From Iamia sp963728655 (GTDB lineage: Bacteria; Actinomycetota; Acidimicrobiia; Acidimicrobiales; Iamiaceae): a stretch of 64,000 nt of DNA. Numbering within the stretch: position 1 is the first letter of the stretch; each line of letters starts with the position of its first letter. Made by a program: the position numbers and the translations under genes. The notes beneath the pieces are model-generated. The model made no database searches and was not told where the DNA came from. It saw nothing but the letters and a program-made list of their open reading frames with translations. Location of the stretch: contig CAVSLD010000002.1 of assembly GCA_963728655.1 (NCBI GenBank), positions 868,001 through 932,000 on the forward strand, given 5' to 3'. Shown in pieces: positions 54,741 through 63,709 of this stretch.

Positions 54741-55841
54741 ATGGACGTCGACCGCTTCATCGCCCTCAACGCCCCGGGGTGGGAGCGGACCGCGGAGCTG
54801 GCCCGGCGGGCGGGGCGGCGGCGCGACCTGTCCGGCGGTGAGGTCGACGAGCTCCTGCGGCGCTACCAGGAGGTGACCCTCCACCTCTCCCAGGCCCGCA
54901 CCACCCATCGCGACCCGGCCCTCATCCGGCGCCTGTCGACCGTGGTGGCGGCCAGCCACGCCGCCATCCACGGGGCCCGGGTGGTGCGCCTGGCCACCTT
55001 GCGACGCTTCCTGGCCTCCACCTTCCCGGCCGCGGTCTGGACGTGTCGCCGCCAGCTGCTGTGGGCGACGGCCCTGTTCTGGGGCACCGCCGTGGTGCTG
55101 GCCCTGCTCTTCTGGCGGGCGCCGGACCGCCTCGACCTGGTGATCCCCGAGTCGTACCAGGAGATCTACGCCGAGGAGGACTTCGTCTCGTACTACTCCG
55201 AGGACCCGTCGGCCGTGTTCTTCAGCCGGGTGACGACCAACAACATCCAGGTGTCGATCCTCGCCTACGGCCTGGGGGCGGCGGCGGTGATCCCCGGCGC
55301 CCTGATCCTGTTCGAGAACGGCGCCGCGGTGGGGGTGATCGCCGGCCTGTTCCTCGAGCGGGGTGAGTTCTGGTCGGTGTTCGTGGTGTACGTCCTGCCC
55401 CACGGGCTCCTGGAGCTCACGGCGATCACCGTGGCCGGGGCCGCCGGCCTGCGGATCGGGTGGACGCTCTTCGCCCCCGGTGACCGCACCCGGGGCCAGG
55501 CCCTGGGGGAGGAGGGGCGTCGCAGCGTCACCGTCGTCCTCGGCACGGCCCTCGCCTTCCTCGTGGCCGGGCTGGTGGAGGGGTTCGTGACCGGCTCGCC
55601 CGTGCTGCCCGCCGGCCTGAAGGTCGCCGTGGGCGCCGCGGTGTGGCTCGCCTTCCTGGCCTGGGTGCTGGTCGGCGGGCGCCGGGCGGTGGCCGACGGC
55701 TGGACCGGTGCGCTCGAGGAGCTGCGGCCCACCTGGGCCCCCATCGACCCCTTCGCCCCCGTCACCGGCGTGGTCGCCACCCCCGGGCTCCCGTCCGCCC
55801 TGGCCCCCGCCCCCACGGGCGACACCCCCACCCTCATGTAG
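54741..55841 (+). CDS. Stage II sporulation protein M-like membrane protein
   Basis: 366 residues, five or more helices. Family text: VDRFIALNAPGWERTAELARRAGR at the N-terminus, TTNNIQVSILAYGLGAAAVIPGALILFENGAAVGVIAG in the middle, and HGLLELTAITVAGAAGLRIGW. In spore formers SpoIIM scaffolds the hydrolases of engulfment; in non-sporulating actinobacteria it accompanies RDD, MoxR and DUF58 genes, as here, with unknown function. No sporulation genes are in the window. Confidence 0.88.
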   Translation: MDVDRFIALNAPGWERTAELARRAGRRRDLSGGEVDELLRRYQEVTLHLSQARTTHRDPALIRRLSTVVAASHAAIHGARVVRLATLRRFLASTFPAAVWTCRRQLLWATALFWGTAVVLALLFWRAPDRLDLVIPESYQEIYAEEDFVSYYSEDPSAVFFSRVTTNNIQVSILAYGLGAAAVIPGALILFENGAAVGVIAGLFLERGEFWSVFVVYVLPHGLLELTAITVAGAAGLRIGWTLFAPGDRTRGQALGEEGRRSVTVVLGTALAFLVAGLVEGFVTGSPVLPAGLKVAVGAAVWLAFLAWVLVGGRRAVADGWTGALEELRPTWAPIDPFAPVTGVVATPGLPSALAPAPTGDTPTLM

Positions 55842-56113
55842 CCCGCGCACCAGCGAACCAGCGACCAGTTCCGCGGGGGAGGGCGATCGCGCACGGATGC
55901 GTCGCAGGGAACCGATGGCAACCATGACGTGCACTCCGCCCAACCCGTGATGCCCGGCGCAGCCGCTGGGGGGTGCGGGGGGTCTCCCCTCGCAGAGGCT
56001 GGTGACTGCGAGGAACGAGCCGTCGCCGGCCGGGCTCGCTCGGTGGGAGCGCAGCGAGCACGTCTGGTTCGTCGGAACGGAGCGAGCGCAGCGAGCGAGT
56101 GACGACGAAGACA

Positions 56114-57406
56114 TCAGCGCAGGCTGAGGTAGGTGTCGACCAGGCGGCCGGCGAGCTGGCCGGGCGGGGCGTCGACGACGGTGGCCCCGAGGCCCCGCAG
56201 GCGGGCCGCCAGGCGGGCCCGCTCCTCGAGGGCGGAGGTGGCCGCCGCCCGGAGGAAGGCGGCCTCGTCGTCGACCGCGGGGGCGTCGGCCCAGGCCGCC
56301 ACCTCGGGGTCCGACACCGCCACCAGCACGACCGTGCTGTCGCGCAGGACGAGGGGCAGGGCCGGCACCAGGACCTGGGCGACGGTGGCCTCGGTGAGGT
56401 CGGTGGCGATCACCACCGTCGTCCGGCGCCGGTGGCGAGCCTTGGTGTGGGCCAGGGCAGCCCGGTGGTCGGTCTCCACGAGGGCCGGCTCCAGGTCGAA
56501 GGTGGCCTCCACCACCCGCGCCAGCTGGTCGGGGCGGTGCGACGGCGGCAGCGAGGCCCGCACCTCGTCGTCGTAGGCGACCAGCCCCACCCCGTCCTCC
56601 AGGCCCGTCGCCACCGTGACCAGGGCGAAGGTGGCGTCGAGCAGGTGCTCGAGGCGGGGGACGTCGCCCACCCGGCCGGCCGTGGTGCGGCCCACGTCGA
56701 CCAGGGTGATGATCGTCTGGTTGCGCTCGGCCCGGTAGGTGCGGACGACGGGGTGGGCGTTGCGCGCGGTGGCGGCCCAGTCGATGCGGCGGAAGTCGTC
56801 GTCGGGGGTGTACTCCCGGAGCTGGTCGAAGTCGGTGCCCGTCCCCGGGAGCCGGACGGTGCGGACGCCGAGCTCGAGGCGCCGGGCCTGGGCCAGGCGC
56901 AGCTCGGCGTCGGCCCGGCTGGGGAAGGCCGGGACGACCTTGAGCTGGCCCGGCACCTCGACGGTGGCCTGGCGGGCGGCCAGGCCGAGCGGCCCGACGG
57001 ACCGCAGCGTCACCTGGGACGGGGAGAACCGGCCCCGCCGGCCGGGTTGGATGCGGGTGTCGACCCGGGCCTCGGCGCGCGGCGGCAGCCGGGTCGTCCA
57101 GCGGCGGGTGTCGGCCCGCAGCGAGGGCGCCAGCTCGTCGGCCACCGCCAGGCGGACGGTGCGGCCGCCCGGGTTGCGCAGCACCAGGGCCGAGCGGGCG
57201 GTGGCGCCCAGCGCGACCTGGTCGGGCAGGTCGCGCCCGACCTGGAGGGAGCCGGGGGCCACCGCCAGGGCCACGTCCAGGGCGGCCACGGCCAGCAGCG
57301 CCACGTCGGGGGCCCACCAGGGGAAGGGCAGCGCGTCGGGGAGCAGCAGCCGCACGCCCACCAGGACGAGGGCGCAGAGCGCCAGGCGGCGGGTCCCGGC
57401 CGGCAT
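56114..57406 (-). CDS. DUF58 domain protein
   Basis: 430 residues. Two N-terminal helices, a beta-rich region, then the DUF58 signature LREYTPDDDFRRIDWAATARNAHPVVRTY and a vWA-like domain (TIITLVDVGRTTAG, with a degenerate MIDAS DxSxS as DVGRT). Such proteins work with MoxR ATPases as chaperone-like pairs. MoxR stops 47 bp upstream. Last gene of a five-gene operon. Confidence 0.88.
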   Translation of the reverse strand: MPAGTRRLALCALVLVGVRLLLPDALPFPWWAPDVALLAVAALDVALAVAPGSLQVGRDLPDQVALGATARSALVLRNPGGRTVRLAVADELAPSLRADTRRWTTRLPPRAEARVDTRIQPGRRGRFSPSQVTLRSVGPLGLAARQATVEVPGQLKVVPAFPSRADAELRLAQARRLELGVRTVRLPGTGTDFDQLREYTPDDDFRRIDWAATARNAHPVVRTYRAERNQTIITLVDVGRTTAGRVGDVPRLEHLLDATFALVTVATGLEDGVGLVAYDDEVRASLPPSHRPDQLARVVEATFDLEPALVETDHRAALAHTKARHRRRTTVVIATDLTEATVAQVLVPALPLVLRDSTVVLVAVSDPEVAAWADAPAVDDEAAFLRAAATSALEERARLAARLRGLGATVVDAPPGQLAGRLVDTYLSLR

Positions 57407-57453
57407 GTCAGCGGCCGCCGTCGGGGGTAGGGGGAGGCGTCACGGGACGGTGC

Positions 57454-58545
57454 TCACCGGGGGCTGGGCACGGTGGCCAGCAGGCCGTCGATCACGCGGT
57501 CCGGCGTCAGGCCCTCGAGGGCGGCCTCGGCCCGGATCTGCAGGCGGTGGCGCAGCGCGGGGCGGGCGACGGCCTTCACGTCGTCGGGGGTCACGAAGTC
57601 CCGACCCGAGAGCCAGGCCCAGGCCTTGGTCGCGTGGAGGAGGGCGGCGGCGCCGCGGGGCGACACCCCGAGGGCGACCGACGGCGCATCCCGGCTGGCC
57701 CGGGCCAGGGCGACGAGGTAGCGGACCACCACGTCGTCGACCCGGATGGCCCCGACGGCCCGGCGCCCGGCCTCGATGTCGGCCGGGCCGGCGACCCGCC
57801 GCACCCCGGCCGAGACCGGGTCGTGCACGTCCATCCCCTGGTTGTGGTGGTCGAGGATGGCCACCTCGGCCTCGGCCGACGGGTAGGGCACCACCACCTT
57901 GAACAGGAAGCGGTCCAGCTGGGCCTCGGGCAGGGGGTAGGTGCCCTCGTACTCCACCGGGTTCTGCGTGGCCACCACCACGAAGGGCTCGGGGAGGGGG
58001 CGGGTGGCACCGCCCACCGACACCTGGCGCTCCTCCATGGCCTCGAGCAGGGCGGCCTGGGCCTTGGGGGGCGTGCGGTTGATCTCGTCGGCCAGGCACA
58101 GGTTGGTGAAGATCGGACCGGGACGGAAGGTGAAGTCGGTGGTGCCCCCCTGGAGCACCAGCTGGCCGGTGATGTCCGACGGCAGCAGGTCGGGGGTGAA
58201 CTGGATGCGGGCCATGTCCAGGTCGAGGGTGGCGGCGAGGGTCTTGACCAGCAGCGTCTTGGCCACCCCGGGCACCCCCTCGAGCAGGACGTGGCCCCGC
58301 ACGAGCAGGGCGGCGAGCAGGCACGCCAGCACCGGGTCCTGGCCCACGACGACCTTGGACACCTCGGTGCGCACCGCCCGGACCACCTCGCGGCCGTCGG
58401 TCGGGCCCGCGCCGGGGCCGGGGGCGGCCGACGGGGCCACCGTCCCGGCCTCGGGGCCGGGCGGCGCGGGCGGGGGCACCGGGCCGCCCGTCCCCGGCGG
58501 CGGGGGCGGGGTGGGCCCGGGGGGTGGGGGCGCGCTGTCGGTCAT
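57454..58545 (-). CDS. MoxR-family AAA+ ATPase
   Basis: 363 residues. A Pro/Gly-rich N-terminal tail (about 50 residues) precedes the AAA+ core with Walker A GVPGVAKT at 90-97, the Walker B region LADEINRTPPKAQAALLEAMEERQV, and sensor 1 VVATQNPVEYEGTYPLPEAQLDRF. It is thought to remodel or insert cofactors into partner proteins, often vWA-type proteins such as the DUF58 product downstream. Its ATG overlaps the DUF4350 stop (ATGA). Confidence 0.92.
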   Translation of the reverse strand: MTDSAPPPPGPTPPPPPGTGGPVPPPAPPGPEAGTVAPSAAPGPGAGPTDGREVVRAVRTEVSKVVVGQDPVLACLLAALLVRGHVLLEGVPGVAKTLLVKTLAATLDLDMARIQFTPDLLPSDITGQLVLQGGTTDFTFRPGPIFTNLCLADEINRTPPKAQAALLEAMEERQVSVGGATRPLPEPFVVVATQNPVEYEGTYPLPEAQLDRFLFKVVVPYPSAEAEVAILDHHNQGMDVHDPVSAGVRRVAGPADIEAGRRAVGAIRVDDVVVRYLVALARASRDAPSVALGVSPRGAAALLHATKAWAWLSGRDFVTPDDVKAVARPALRHRLQIRAEAALEGLTPDRVIDGLLATVPSPR

Positions 58546-59639
58546 CGGAGGTCCCTTCGGAGCCGGTCGAGGTGGGTGGAGGTGGCGATCAGGCCGGCCT
58601 CGTCGAGGACGGGGGCGAGGAGCGCCTGGTGGACGAGGGCAGGGTCGGCGCCGCCGTGGGTGCGCAGGGCGGCGGCCAGCTCGGTCGGCACCGGGTCGGG
58701 GCCGAGGCCGAGGGTGGTGCCGAGGTCGCGCCGGGCCCGGCGCCGGAGGCGTTCCGCGGCGTCGGCCACGTCCCCGTTGCGGTCGAGCAGGTGCCCCGAG
58801 GCCAGCACCAGGTCGGAGGCGGGCAGGGGGACCGGGAGCTCCTCGACCACGGGCCGGCCCAGGCGGCGGCCCGACACCAGGGCCCACACCAGGAAGGCCA
58901 CGACGAGCTGCGACAGGGCCTGGGAGCCCCGGGCGGGCAGGGCACCCAGGATGGTGCCATCGCCCACGTCGGCGGTGTCGGCGAGGAAGCGATCGGGGTC
59001 GAGGACCCGCACCCGCACCCCCTCCGACGGGGCGACGAGGGCCACGGCCAGCGGGGCCGCGTCGCCGCGGCCGAGGTCACCGTTGGTGAGGGGCAGGGTG
59101 CTGGCCAGGCCGACCACGAGCCCCGAGCCCAGGTCGCGCACGTCGACCGCGGCGCCGGAGCCGTCGGGGGCGAGGTAGCACGACGACGACGAGGCGGTGG
59201 TCGCGAACTCGGCCGTGAGCCCGGGTTCGAGGCGGCCCGAGGGGGCCAGGGCGTCGAGCTCGCAGCCCGGCCCGGGCACCGATGCCACCTCCGCCGGGCC
59301 GTCGGTCAGCTCCGGCGCGAGGCGGGCGAAGGGGTCGGCCACCACCAGGGTGCCGCCGGCCCGCACCCACGCGGTGAGGTCGTCGGCCGGCGCGCCCCCG
59401 AGGGTGTCGCGCAGCTGCACGACCACGTCGTCGTCCTCGCGGGGGAGCCCGCCGAGGCGCACCGACGCCCCCTCGGCCCGGAGCAGGGCGACGAGGGCGG
59501 CGGTGCCGTCGGGCCCGGTGCCCCGGGGGTCGAGGGGCGGGCGGTCGTAGGCGTCGCGGGTCGGGCTCGACAACACGAGGATGGCCACCAGGGCGAGGGC
59601 CACGGCCGCCCCTGCGAGGAGGATCCGGCGTCGGCTCAC
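58542..59639 (-). CDS. DUF4350 domain membrane protein
   Basis: 365 residues, GTG start. N-terminal helix (RRILLAGAAVALALVAILVL), then an extracytoplasmic domain with the DUF4350 pattern GPDGTAALVALLRAEGASVRL and WVRAGGTLVVADPF. A second helix (LSQLVVAFLVWALVSGRRLGRPVVEE) is followed by a cytoplasmic tail. Its start overlaps the upstream stop as GTGA. A usual companion of MoxR and DUF58. Confidence 0.85.
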   Translation of the reverse strand: MSRRRILLAGAAVALALVAILVLSSPTRDAYDRPPLDPRGTGPDGTAALVALLRAEGASVRLGGLPREDDDVVVQLRDTLGGAPADDLTAWVRAGGTLVVADPFARLAPELTDGPAEVASVPGPGCELDALAPSGRLEPGLTAEFATTASSSSCYLAPDGSGAAVDVRDLGSGLVVGLASTLPLTNGDLGRGDAAPLAVALVAPSEGVRVRVLDPDRFLADTADVGDGTILGALPARGSQALSQLVVAFLVWALVSGRRLGRPVVEELPVPLPASDLVLASGHLLDRNGDVADAAERLRRRARRDLGTTLGLGPDPVPTELAAALRTHGGADPALVHQALLAPVLDEAGLIATSTHLDRLRRDLR

Positions 59640-60487
59640 CTCGCCCCCGGTGCGGGGTCGGTCCCGGTCCCCGTCGCGGGAGCGCCGACGGAGGCGGAGG
59701 CGCGGGGCCGGCGGGGGGCGGCCGCCGCGGCCGCCGCCGCGAGCCGGCGGGCGGTGGCGCTGTCGTCGGCCGACGCCCCCGACGAGCCGAACCACACCCG
59801 CTCGAAGAGGTCGGCGAGCGGGGCGAAGGCGGGGCCGGCCTCGGGCGCGCGCTCGGCCAGGTCGACGCGCAGCTCGCCCACGGTCCGCCCGGGTGCGTCG
59901 ACCACGAGGTCGCGGTCGACCAGCGTGCTGGTCAAGGACCGGAACCGGGCCCGCACAGCACCGCGGTGGTCGCCGGCGGCCTCGCACCGATCGGCCTCGG
60001 CGGACCACTGGGTGGGCGTCCGCAGCGGGGTGACCTCCACCTCGGCGTCGACCACGTCGTCGGGGGCGGGCCGCGCCCGGCGGGTCCGGGCCAGCACCCA
60101 CCCCAGGAGGCTGAGGGCGCCGACCACGACGACCCCCACGATGACCAGCGACGCTCCGTCGAGGGTCCGGCCACCGGGACCCGAGATGTCGGGCACCAGG
60201 TCACCGAACCACTCGCGGATCCGGTCGAGGATGCTGCGCCCGCCCTGCTCGGGTGCCTGGTACTCCCGGCCCGAGAGGATGTCGTCGGCGGTGCGCCGGG
60301 CCCGGTCGGGGTCGGCGTCGGGGTCCACCGGCAGCTGTGGGGTCGGGTCGGCCTGCTGGGCGGCGGGGGCCGGTCCCAGGGGCACGGCGGAGGCCGGGAG
60401 CGGGACGAGGCCCAGCAGCCCGACGGCCACGGCCGCCACCGCACGGGCCAGGGGCGTCGCCCGCCGGCGGAGGGCCTGCTCAGCCAT
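59636..60487 (-). CDS. DUF4129 domain membrane protein
   Basis: 283 residues. A signal-like helix, a proline-rich ectodomain, a central helix (LVIVGVVVVGALSLLGWVLA), then the DUF4129 cytoplasmic part (CEAAGDHRGAVRARFRSLTSTLVDRDLV; PGRTVGELRVDLA; LFERVWFGSSGASADD). It overlaps DUF4350 by GTGA and the upstream gene by 8 nt. Confidence 0.85.
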   Translation of the reverse strand: MAEQALRRRATPLARAVAAVAVGLLGLVPLPASAVPLGPAPAAQQADPTPQLPVDPDADPDRARRTADDILSGREYQAPEQGGRSILDRIREWFGDLVPDISGPGGRTLDGASLVIVGVVVVGALSLLGWVLARTRRARPAPDDVVDAEVEVTPLRTPTQWSAEADRCEAAGDHRGAVRARFRSLTSTLVDRDLVVDAPGRTVGELRVDLAERAPEAGPAFAPLADLFERVWFGSSGASADDSATARRLAAAAAAAAPRRPRASASVGAPATGTGTDPAPGAR

Positions 60488-61379
60488 CGACGCCGGTCGC
60501 CTCGTGCAGCTCGACCTCCAGGTCGTAGCCCTCCACCTGGACCTTGAGGTCGAGTGCGATGAGGGCCATGGCGGTGGCCAGGAGGGGGTCGAGCACCAGG
60601 TGGGGGAGGGCGCCGGCCAACGCCGTGGCCGCGGCGCCACCGGCGTCGACCCAGCCCCCGGTGAGGCTGGAGAGGATCGGCACCCCGACCAGGCTGAGCA
60701 GGGCCGCGGTGAGGGCAGCGACGAGGGTCGCCACGGGGATCGACAGGCAGAGGGTCCAGAACCGCCGCAGCGAGAGTCGGAAGGAGCGCACGACGCCCCG
60801 CCACGGCCCGAGGCCCTCCATGGCCCACAGGGGGGCGGCGATGCCGAACACGAGGGGGCCCAGCACCACCCCGACGCAGGTGACCACCTCGAGCACGTGG
60901 ACCAGGGCCCACAGCCCGGCCAGGCTCGGCAGTCGCCGGCCGACCCGGCGCAGGGCGTCGCCGCCGGTCGTGGTCCGCCCGCGGGACCAGTCGTGCACCA
61001 GCAGCCCGCAGGCGGCCCCGATCACGGCGAGGCCGAAGGACGGGAGGAGCCGGGAGCCGAGGATCCCCACCGTGCCTGCGCCCGCGGCCTGGTCGCCGAG
61101 CAGGCCGAGGGTGACCGGGTCGGGGAAGAAGGCCAGCCAGAAGAAGGCCAGGTTGTCCTCGATGCCGGTGGCCCACTCGTCGCGGAGGGTCACGGCCAGA
61201 ACCAGCCAGATCGGGACCTGCACCGCGAGGCTGATGGTGGCGAAGTCGCCCAGCCGGGTGCGGAGCAGGTTGGTGGCCCGGTCCACGACCTCGATCGGCC
61301 CCTGGGGGCGCAGCGGCACCAGCGTCCGGAGGTCGGAGCCGGCCGGACGGGTCCGGGGCTCGGGTGCGGCCGGGCTCAC
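60480..61379 (-). CDS. Multipass membrane protein (GPDPase-membrane-domain-like)
   Basis: 299 residues, GTG start. About six hydrophobic helices, including the pattern GPLVFGIAAPLWAMEGLGPWRGVVRSFRLSLRRFWTLCL, which resembles the membrane domain found ahead of glycerophosphodiester phosphodiesterases and in related uncharacterised proteins. No catalytic domain is present. First gene of the DUF4129-DUF4350-MoxR-DUF58 operon. Confidence 0.75.
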   Translation of the reverse strand: MSPAAPEPRTRPAGSDLRTLVPLRPQGPIEVVDRATNLLRTRLGDFATISLAVQVPIWLVLAVTLRDEWATGIEDNLAFFWLAFFPDPVTLGLLGDQAAGAGTVGILGSRLLPSFGLAVIGAACGLLVHDWSRGRTTTGGDALRRVGRRLPSLAGLWALVHVLEVVTCVGVVLGPLVFGIAAPLWAMEGLGPWRGVVRSFRLSLRRFWTLCLSIPVATLVAALTAALLSLVGVPILSSLTGGWVDAGGAAATALAGALPHLVLDPLLATAMALIALDLKVQVEGYDLEVELHEATGVDG

Positions 61380-61525
61380 GGTGCCCAGGGCCTCGGCGGA
61401 GGGGACCGTCGTCGCTGCAGGGTTCCTCGCTTCGCTCGGACAGCCGTCCCGGACGGGCTGCGCCTGCCGGCGCGGCCTCGGCGCAACCTACCCGTCCCGC
61501 TCCGGTGCCCGGAGCGCAGGAGGCG

Positions 61526-62536
61526 CTACTCGATCAGGCGGATGACGCGGGGGGTCTCGGCCGTGGGCACCCCGTCGGAGGTCTCCCCGCCGGTGACGTA
61601 GGGGGCGTCGCTGCGGAAGTAGCCCCGGTACTTGGGGTTGCCGTGGCCGTCGCCCACCACGTGGAACACGGCCCAGGCCACGGCGTGCATCACGATCTTG
61701 TTGCCGTTGCCCCGCCCCTCGTCGGCGATGGGGAGCAGCATGTCGCAGTCGGTGAAGGGACCCCCCGACGGGCAGGCCCGAGCCCCCAGGACCTGGTTGT
61801 GGATGTCCTGCTCGTAGCCGTTGCCGTTGTCGGCCTTCACCCAGCCGGGGAGGTCGATCTCGGCGTCGTCCTCGATCTTGCCCTTGAACGCGGCCCCGGC
61901 CCCGCAGGTGGGCACCTTGGAGGACTGGATGTCGACGATCCCCATCGCCGTCGCGGTCTCGACGTTGATCGTGCCGTCGGGGTCCAGGATCGGGTAGCCG
62001 CCGCGCTCGGGGTTGCCGCAGACGACGAACGGGCTGGCCGTGCCGACGAGGGGCTGGCTGGTCGCGGCCGAGGTGGCGGTGGCGGTGACGGAGTCGGTGT
62101 CGACGATCTTGCCGAAGCTGGTGGGCCTGGTGTCGCTGCCCTCCACGTCGACCCCGACCGCCTCGGCGTCGTCGACGGCGGCGACCGAGGAGCAGGGTCC
62201 GATGGGGTCGCCCTTCCCGTCGACGACGGTGCACGCGGTCATCACCACGTCGTTCTCGTCGGTCACGGACCGGGCCTCGGCCAGGGCGTCACCGGGGGCG
62301 GTGCCGGGCTCCTCCGCGATGCGGTAGCGATCCAGGGCCCTGGTCGCGGCCAGCGCGGCCTCGTCGACCGCGTTCTGCGTCTTGCGACGCTGCGGGTAGG
62401 CCTGGGACCCGTCGATGACCAGGACCGACACCACCAGGATCGACGCGATCGACAGGGTCATCATCATCAGGGCCGCGCCCCTCTGGGCGGGTCGGGTCGG
62501 ACGGCGGTGGGGGGTGTGGTGGCGGACGGGTGTCAT
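61526..62536 (-). CDS. TadG-like pilus-assembly related protein
   Basis: 336 residues. The N-terminal basic stretch and the Tad-type helix QRGAALMMMTLSIASILVVSVLVIDGSQAY are followed by the recognisable Tad segment RRKTQNAVDEAALAATRAL. The large exported part has several paired cysteines. Minor pilin-like or scaffold component of a Flp/Tad system. ATG 62536 chosen. No other tad genes (ATPase, prepilin peptidase) occur in the window. Confidence 0.78.
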   Translation of the reverse strand: MTPVRHHTPHRRPTRPAQRGAALMMMTLSIASILVVSVLVIDGSQAYPQRRKTQNAVDEAALAATRALDRYRIAEEPGTAPGDALAEARSVTDENDVVMTACTVVDGKGDPIGPCSSVAAVDDAEAVGVDVEGSDTRPTSFGKIVDTDSVTATATSAATSQPLVGTASPFVVCGNPERGGYPILDPDGTINVETATAMGIVDIQSSKVPTCGAGAAFKGKIEDDAEIDLPGWVKADNGNGYEQDIHNQVLGARACPSGGPFTDCDMLLPIADEGRGNGNKIVMHAVAWAVFHVVGDGHGNPKYRGYFRSDAPYVTGGETSDGVPTAETPRVIRLIE

Positions 62537-62568
62537 CGGGTCACCTCGGGCGGTCGGGCCCGGCGTCG

Positions 62569-63066
62569 CTAGGGCGCCTGGGGCGTGGGCTGGCGGATGA
62601 TGAGCATGGTGGCGGTGCCGGTGATGTCGGTGACCGGGAAGCGGGAGCCGACGAAGGAGACCGGTCGGAACCGCCACGCCACCTGGACGCGGAGGAAGTC
62701 GGTGTCGGGGTCGGCGTCGGCGCAGGAGACGGCGTCCTTGCTGCCGCTGTCCCCGGAGCTGGTGAGACAGGTCACCACGACGGGGTCGTGGGCCTGGCCC
62801 GCGAGGCGCCCCTCCACCGCCTCCACGATCGCCTGGTGGGCGGGGGAGCCGGGCACGTCGGCCTGCGTGTGGTCGAGCACCCCGACCCGGGCCCCGTCGG
62901 CCGCGGCCCCGGTGGCCTGGCTGGTCTGGAACACGCCCCGGCCCACGTCGATGCCACCGAAGACGAGCGTGAAGAAGATGGGCAGCACGATGGCGGTCTC
63001 GACGATGGTGGCGCCGCGCTGGCGGCGGCGCGAGGACGGGCGCCGGCGGTGGTGGCCGATGATCAT
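62569..63066 (-). CDS. TadE-like pseudopilin
   Basis: 165 residues. A basic leader, then the TadE helix RQRGATIVETAIVLPIFFTLVFGGIDVGRGVF with the conserved Glu (GATIVE) typical of prepilin-like processing sites, then an exported domain with two Cys. Its ATG overlaps the previous stop (ATGA). Confidence 0.85.
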   Translation of the reverse strand: MIIGHHRRRPSSRRRQRGATIVETAIVLPIFFTLVFGGIDVGRGVFQTSQATGAAADGARVGVLDHTQADVPGSPAHQAIVEAVEGRLAGQAHDPVVVTCLTSSGDSGSKDAVSCADADPDTDFLRVQVAWRFRPVSFVGSRFPVTDITGTATMLIIRQPTPQAP

Positions 63067-63620
63067 CCCTGGACCACCGCCTCGACGCTGCGCCGGAGGG
63101 TGATGGTGCGGCCGGTGATGGCGTGGGTGAAGGGACTGAACATGGCCACGTCCGCGGTCACCGTGACCTCGATGCGGTCACCGGGCTCGAGGGTCACCCC
63201 ACCGGAGGGCGTGCCGCACCCGTGGTACGGGACGGTGGTGTCACCGACCACCTTGGCGATGGTGACGTCGAAGCCGTCGACCTCGGAGAGCTCGAGGTCC
63301 TGACCGGCAGCCCGGTCCTCCACGTTCAGGCGGCCGTTGCAGCCCGAGTCGACGCTCGTGGGCCGGAGCCGGGCGCTGGCCGCTCCCTCGCGGGCCGCGT
63401 TGGACATCCGGTTCTGGTACTGGGCGACCCGTCCGAAGTCGATGGTCGAGAAGATGATGGCCGCCAGCAGCAGGCCCACGAAGGCCAGCTCGACCAGGGC
63501 TGCGCCCCGCTGGCCGACCCGGCGCGCGGCCCGGGCCGCGCCGCCGTGGCGGTGCGCCAGGGCCGGCCGTCGTCGCCGTGCTGTTCGTCCCGTCCGGGCC
63601 GTCCTCGAAGTGAGGGCCAT
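63063..63620 (-). CDS. TadE-like pseudopilin
   Basis: 185 residues. A longer Arg-rich leader precedes GQRGAALVELAFVGLLLAAIIFSTIDFGR, again with the Glu of the TadE motif (GAALVE). The exported domain has two Cys. ATG 63620 with GGAGG upstream. First of three overlapping tad-type genes. Confidence 0.83.
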   Translation of the reverse strand: MALTSRTARTGRTARRRRPALAHRHGGAARAARRVGQRGAALVELAFVGLLLAAIIFSTIDFGRVAQYQNRMSNAAREGAASARLRPTSVDSGCNGRLNVEDRAAGQDLELSEVDGFDVTIAKVVGDTTVPYHGCGTPSGGVTLEPGDRIEVTVTADVAMFSPFTHAITGRTITLRRSVEAVVQG

Positions 63621-63709
63621 CTCTCCGCCTCCTCCCACGTGTGCCCATCGGCGCGGGGGCGGCGACCTTGAGGGGCGGGGGGAGGGGGGACGACCCTGCT
63701 GAGCAGGGA

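Noticed and set aside
55842..56113. Possible short gene in the gap after spoIIM
   Set aside because: Open frames on both strands are Arg-rich and without features. The stretch holds only GAGCGCAGCGAGC-type short repeats.
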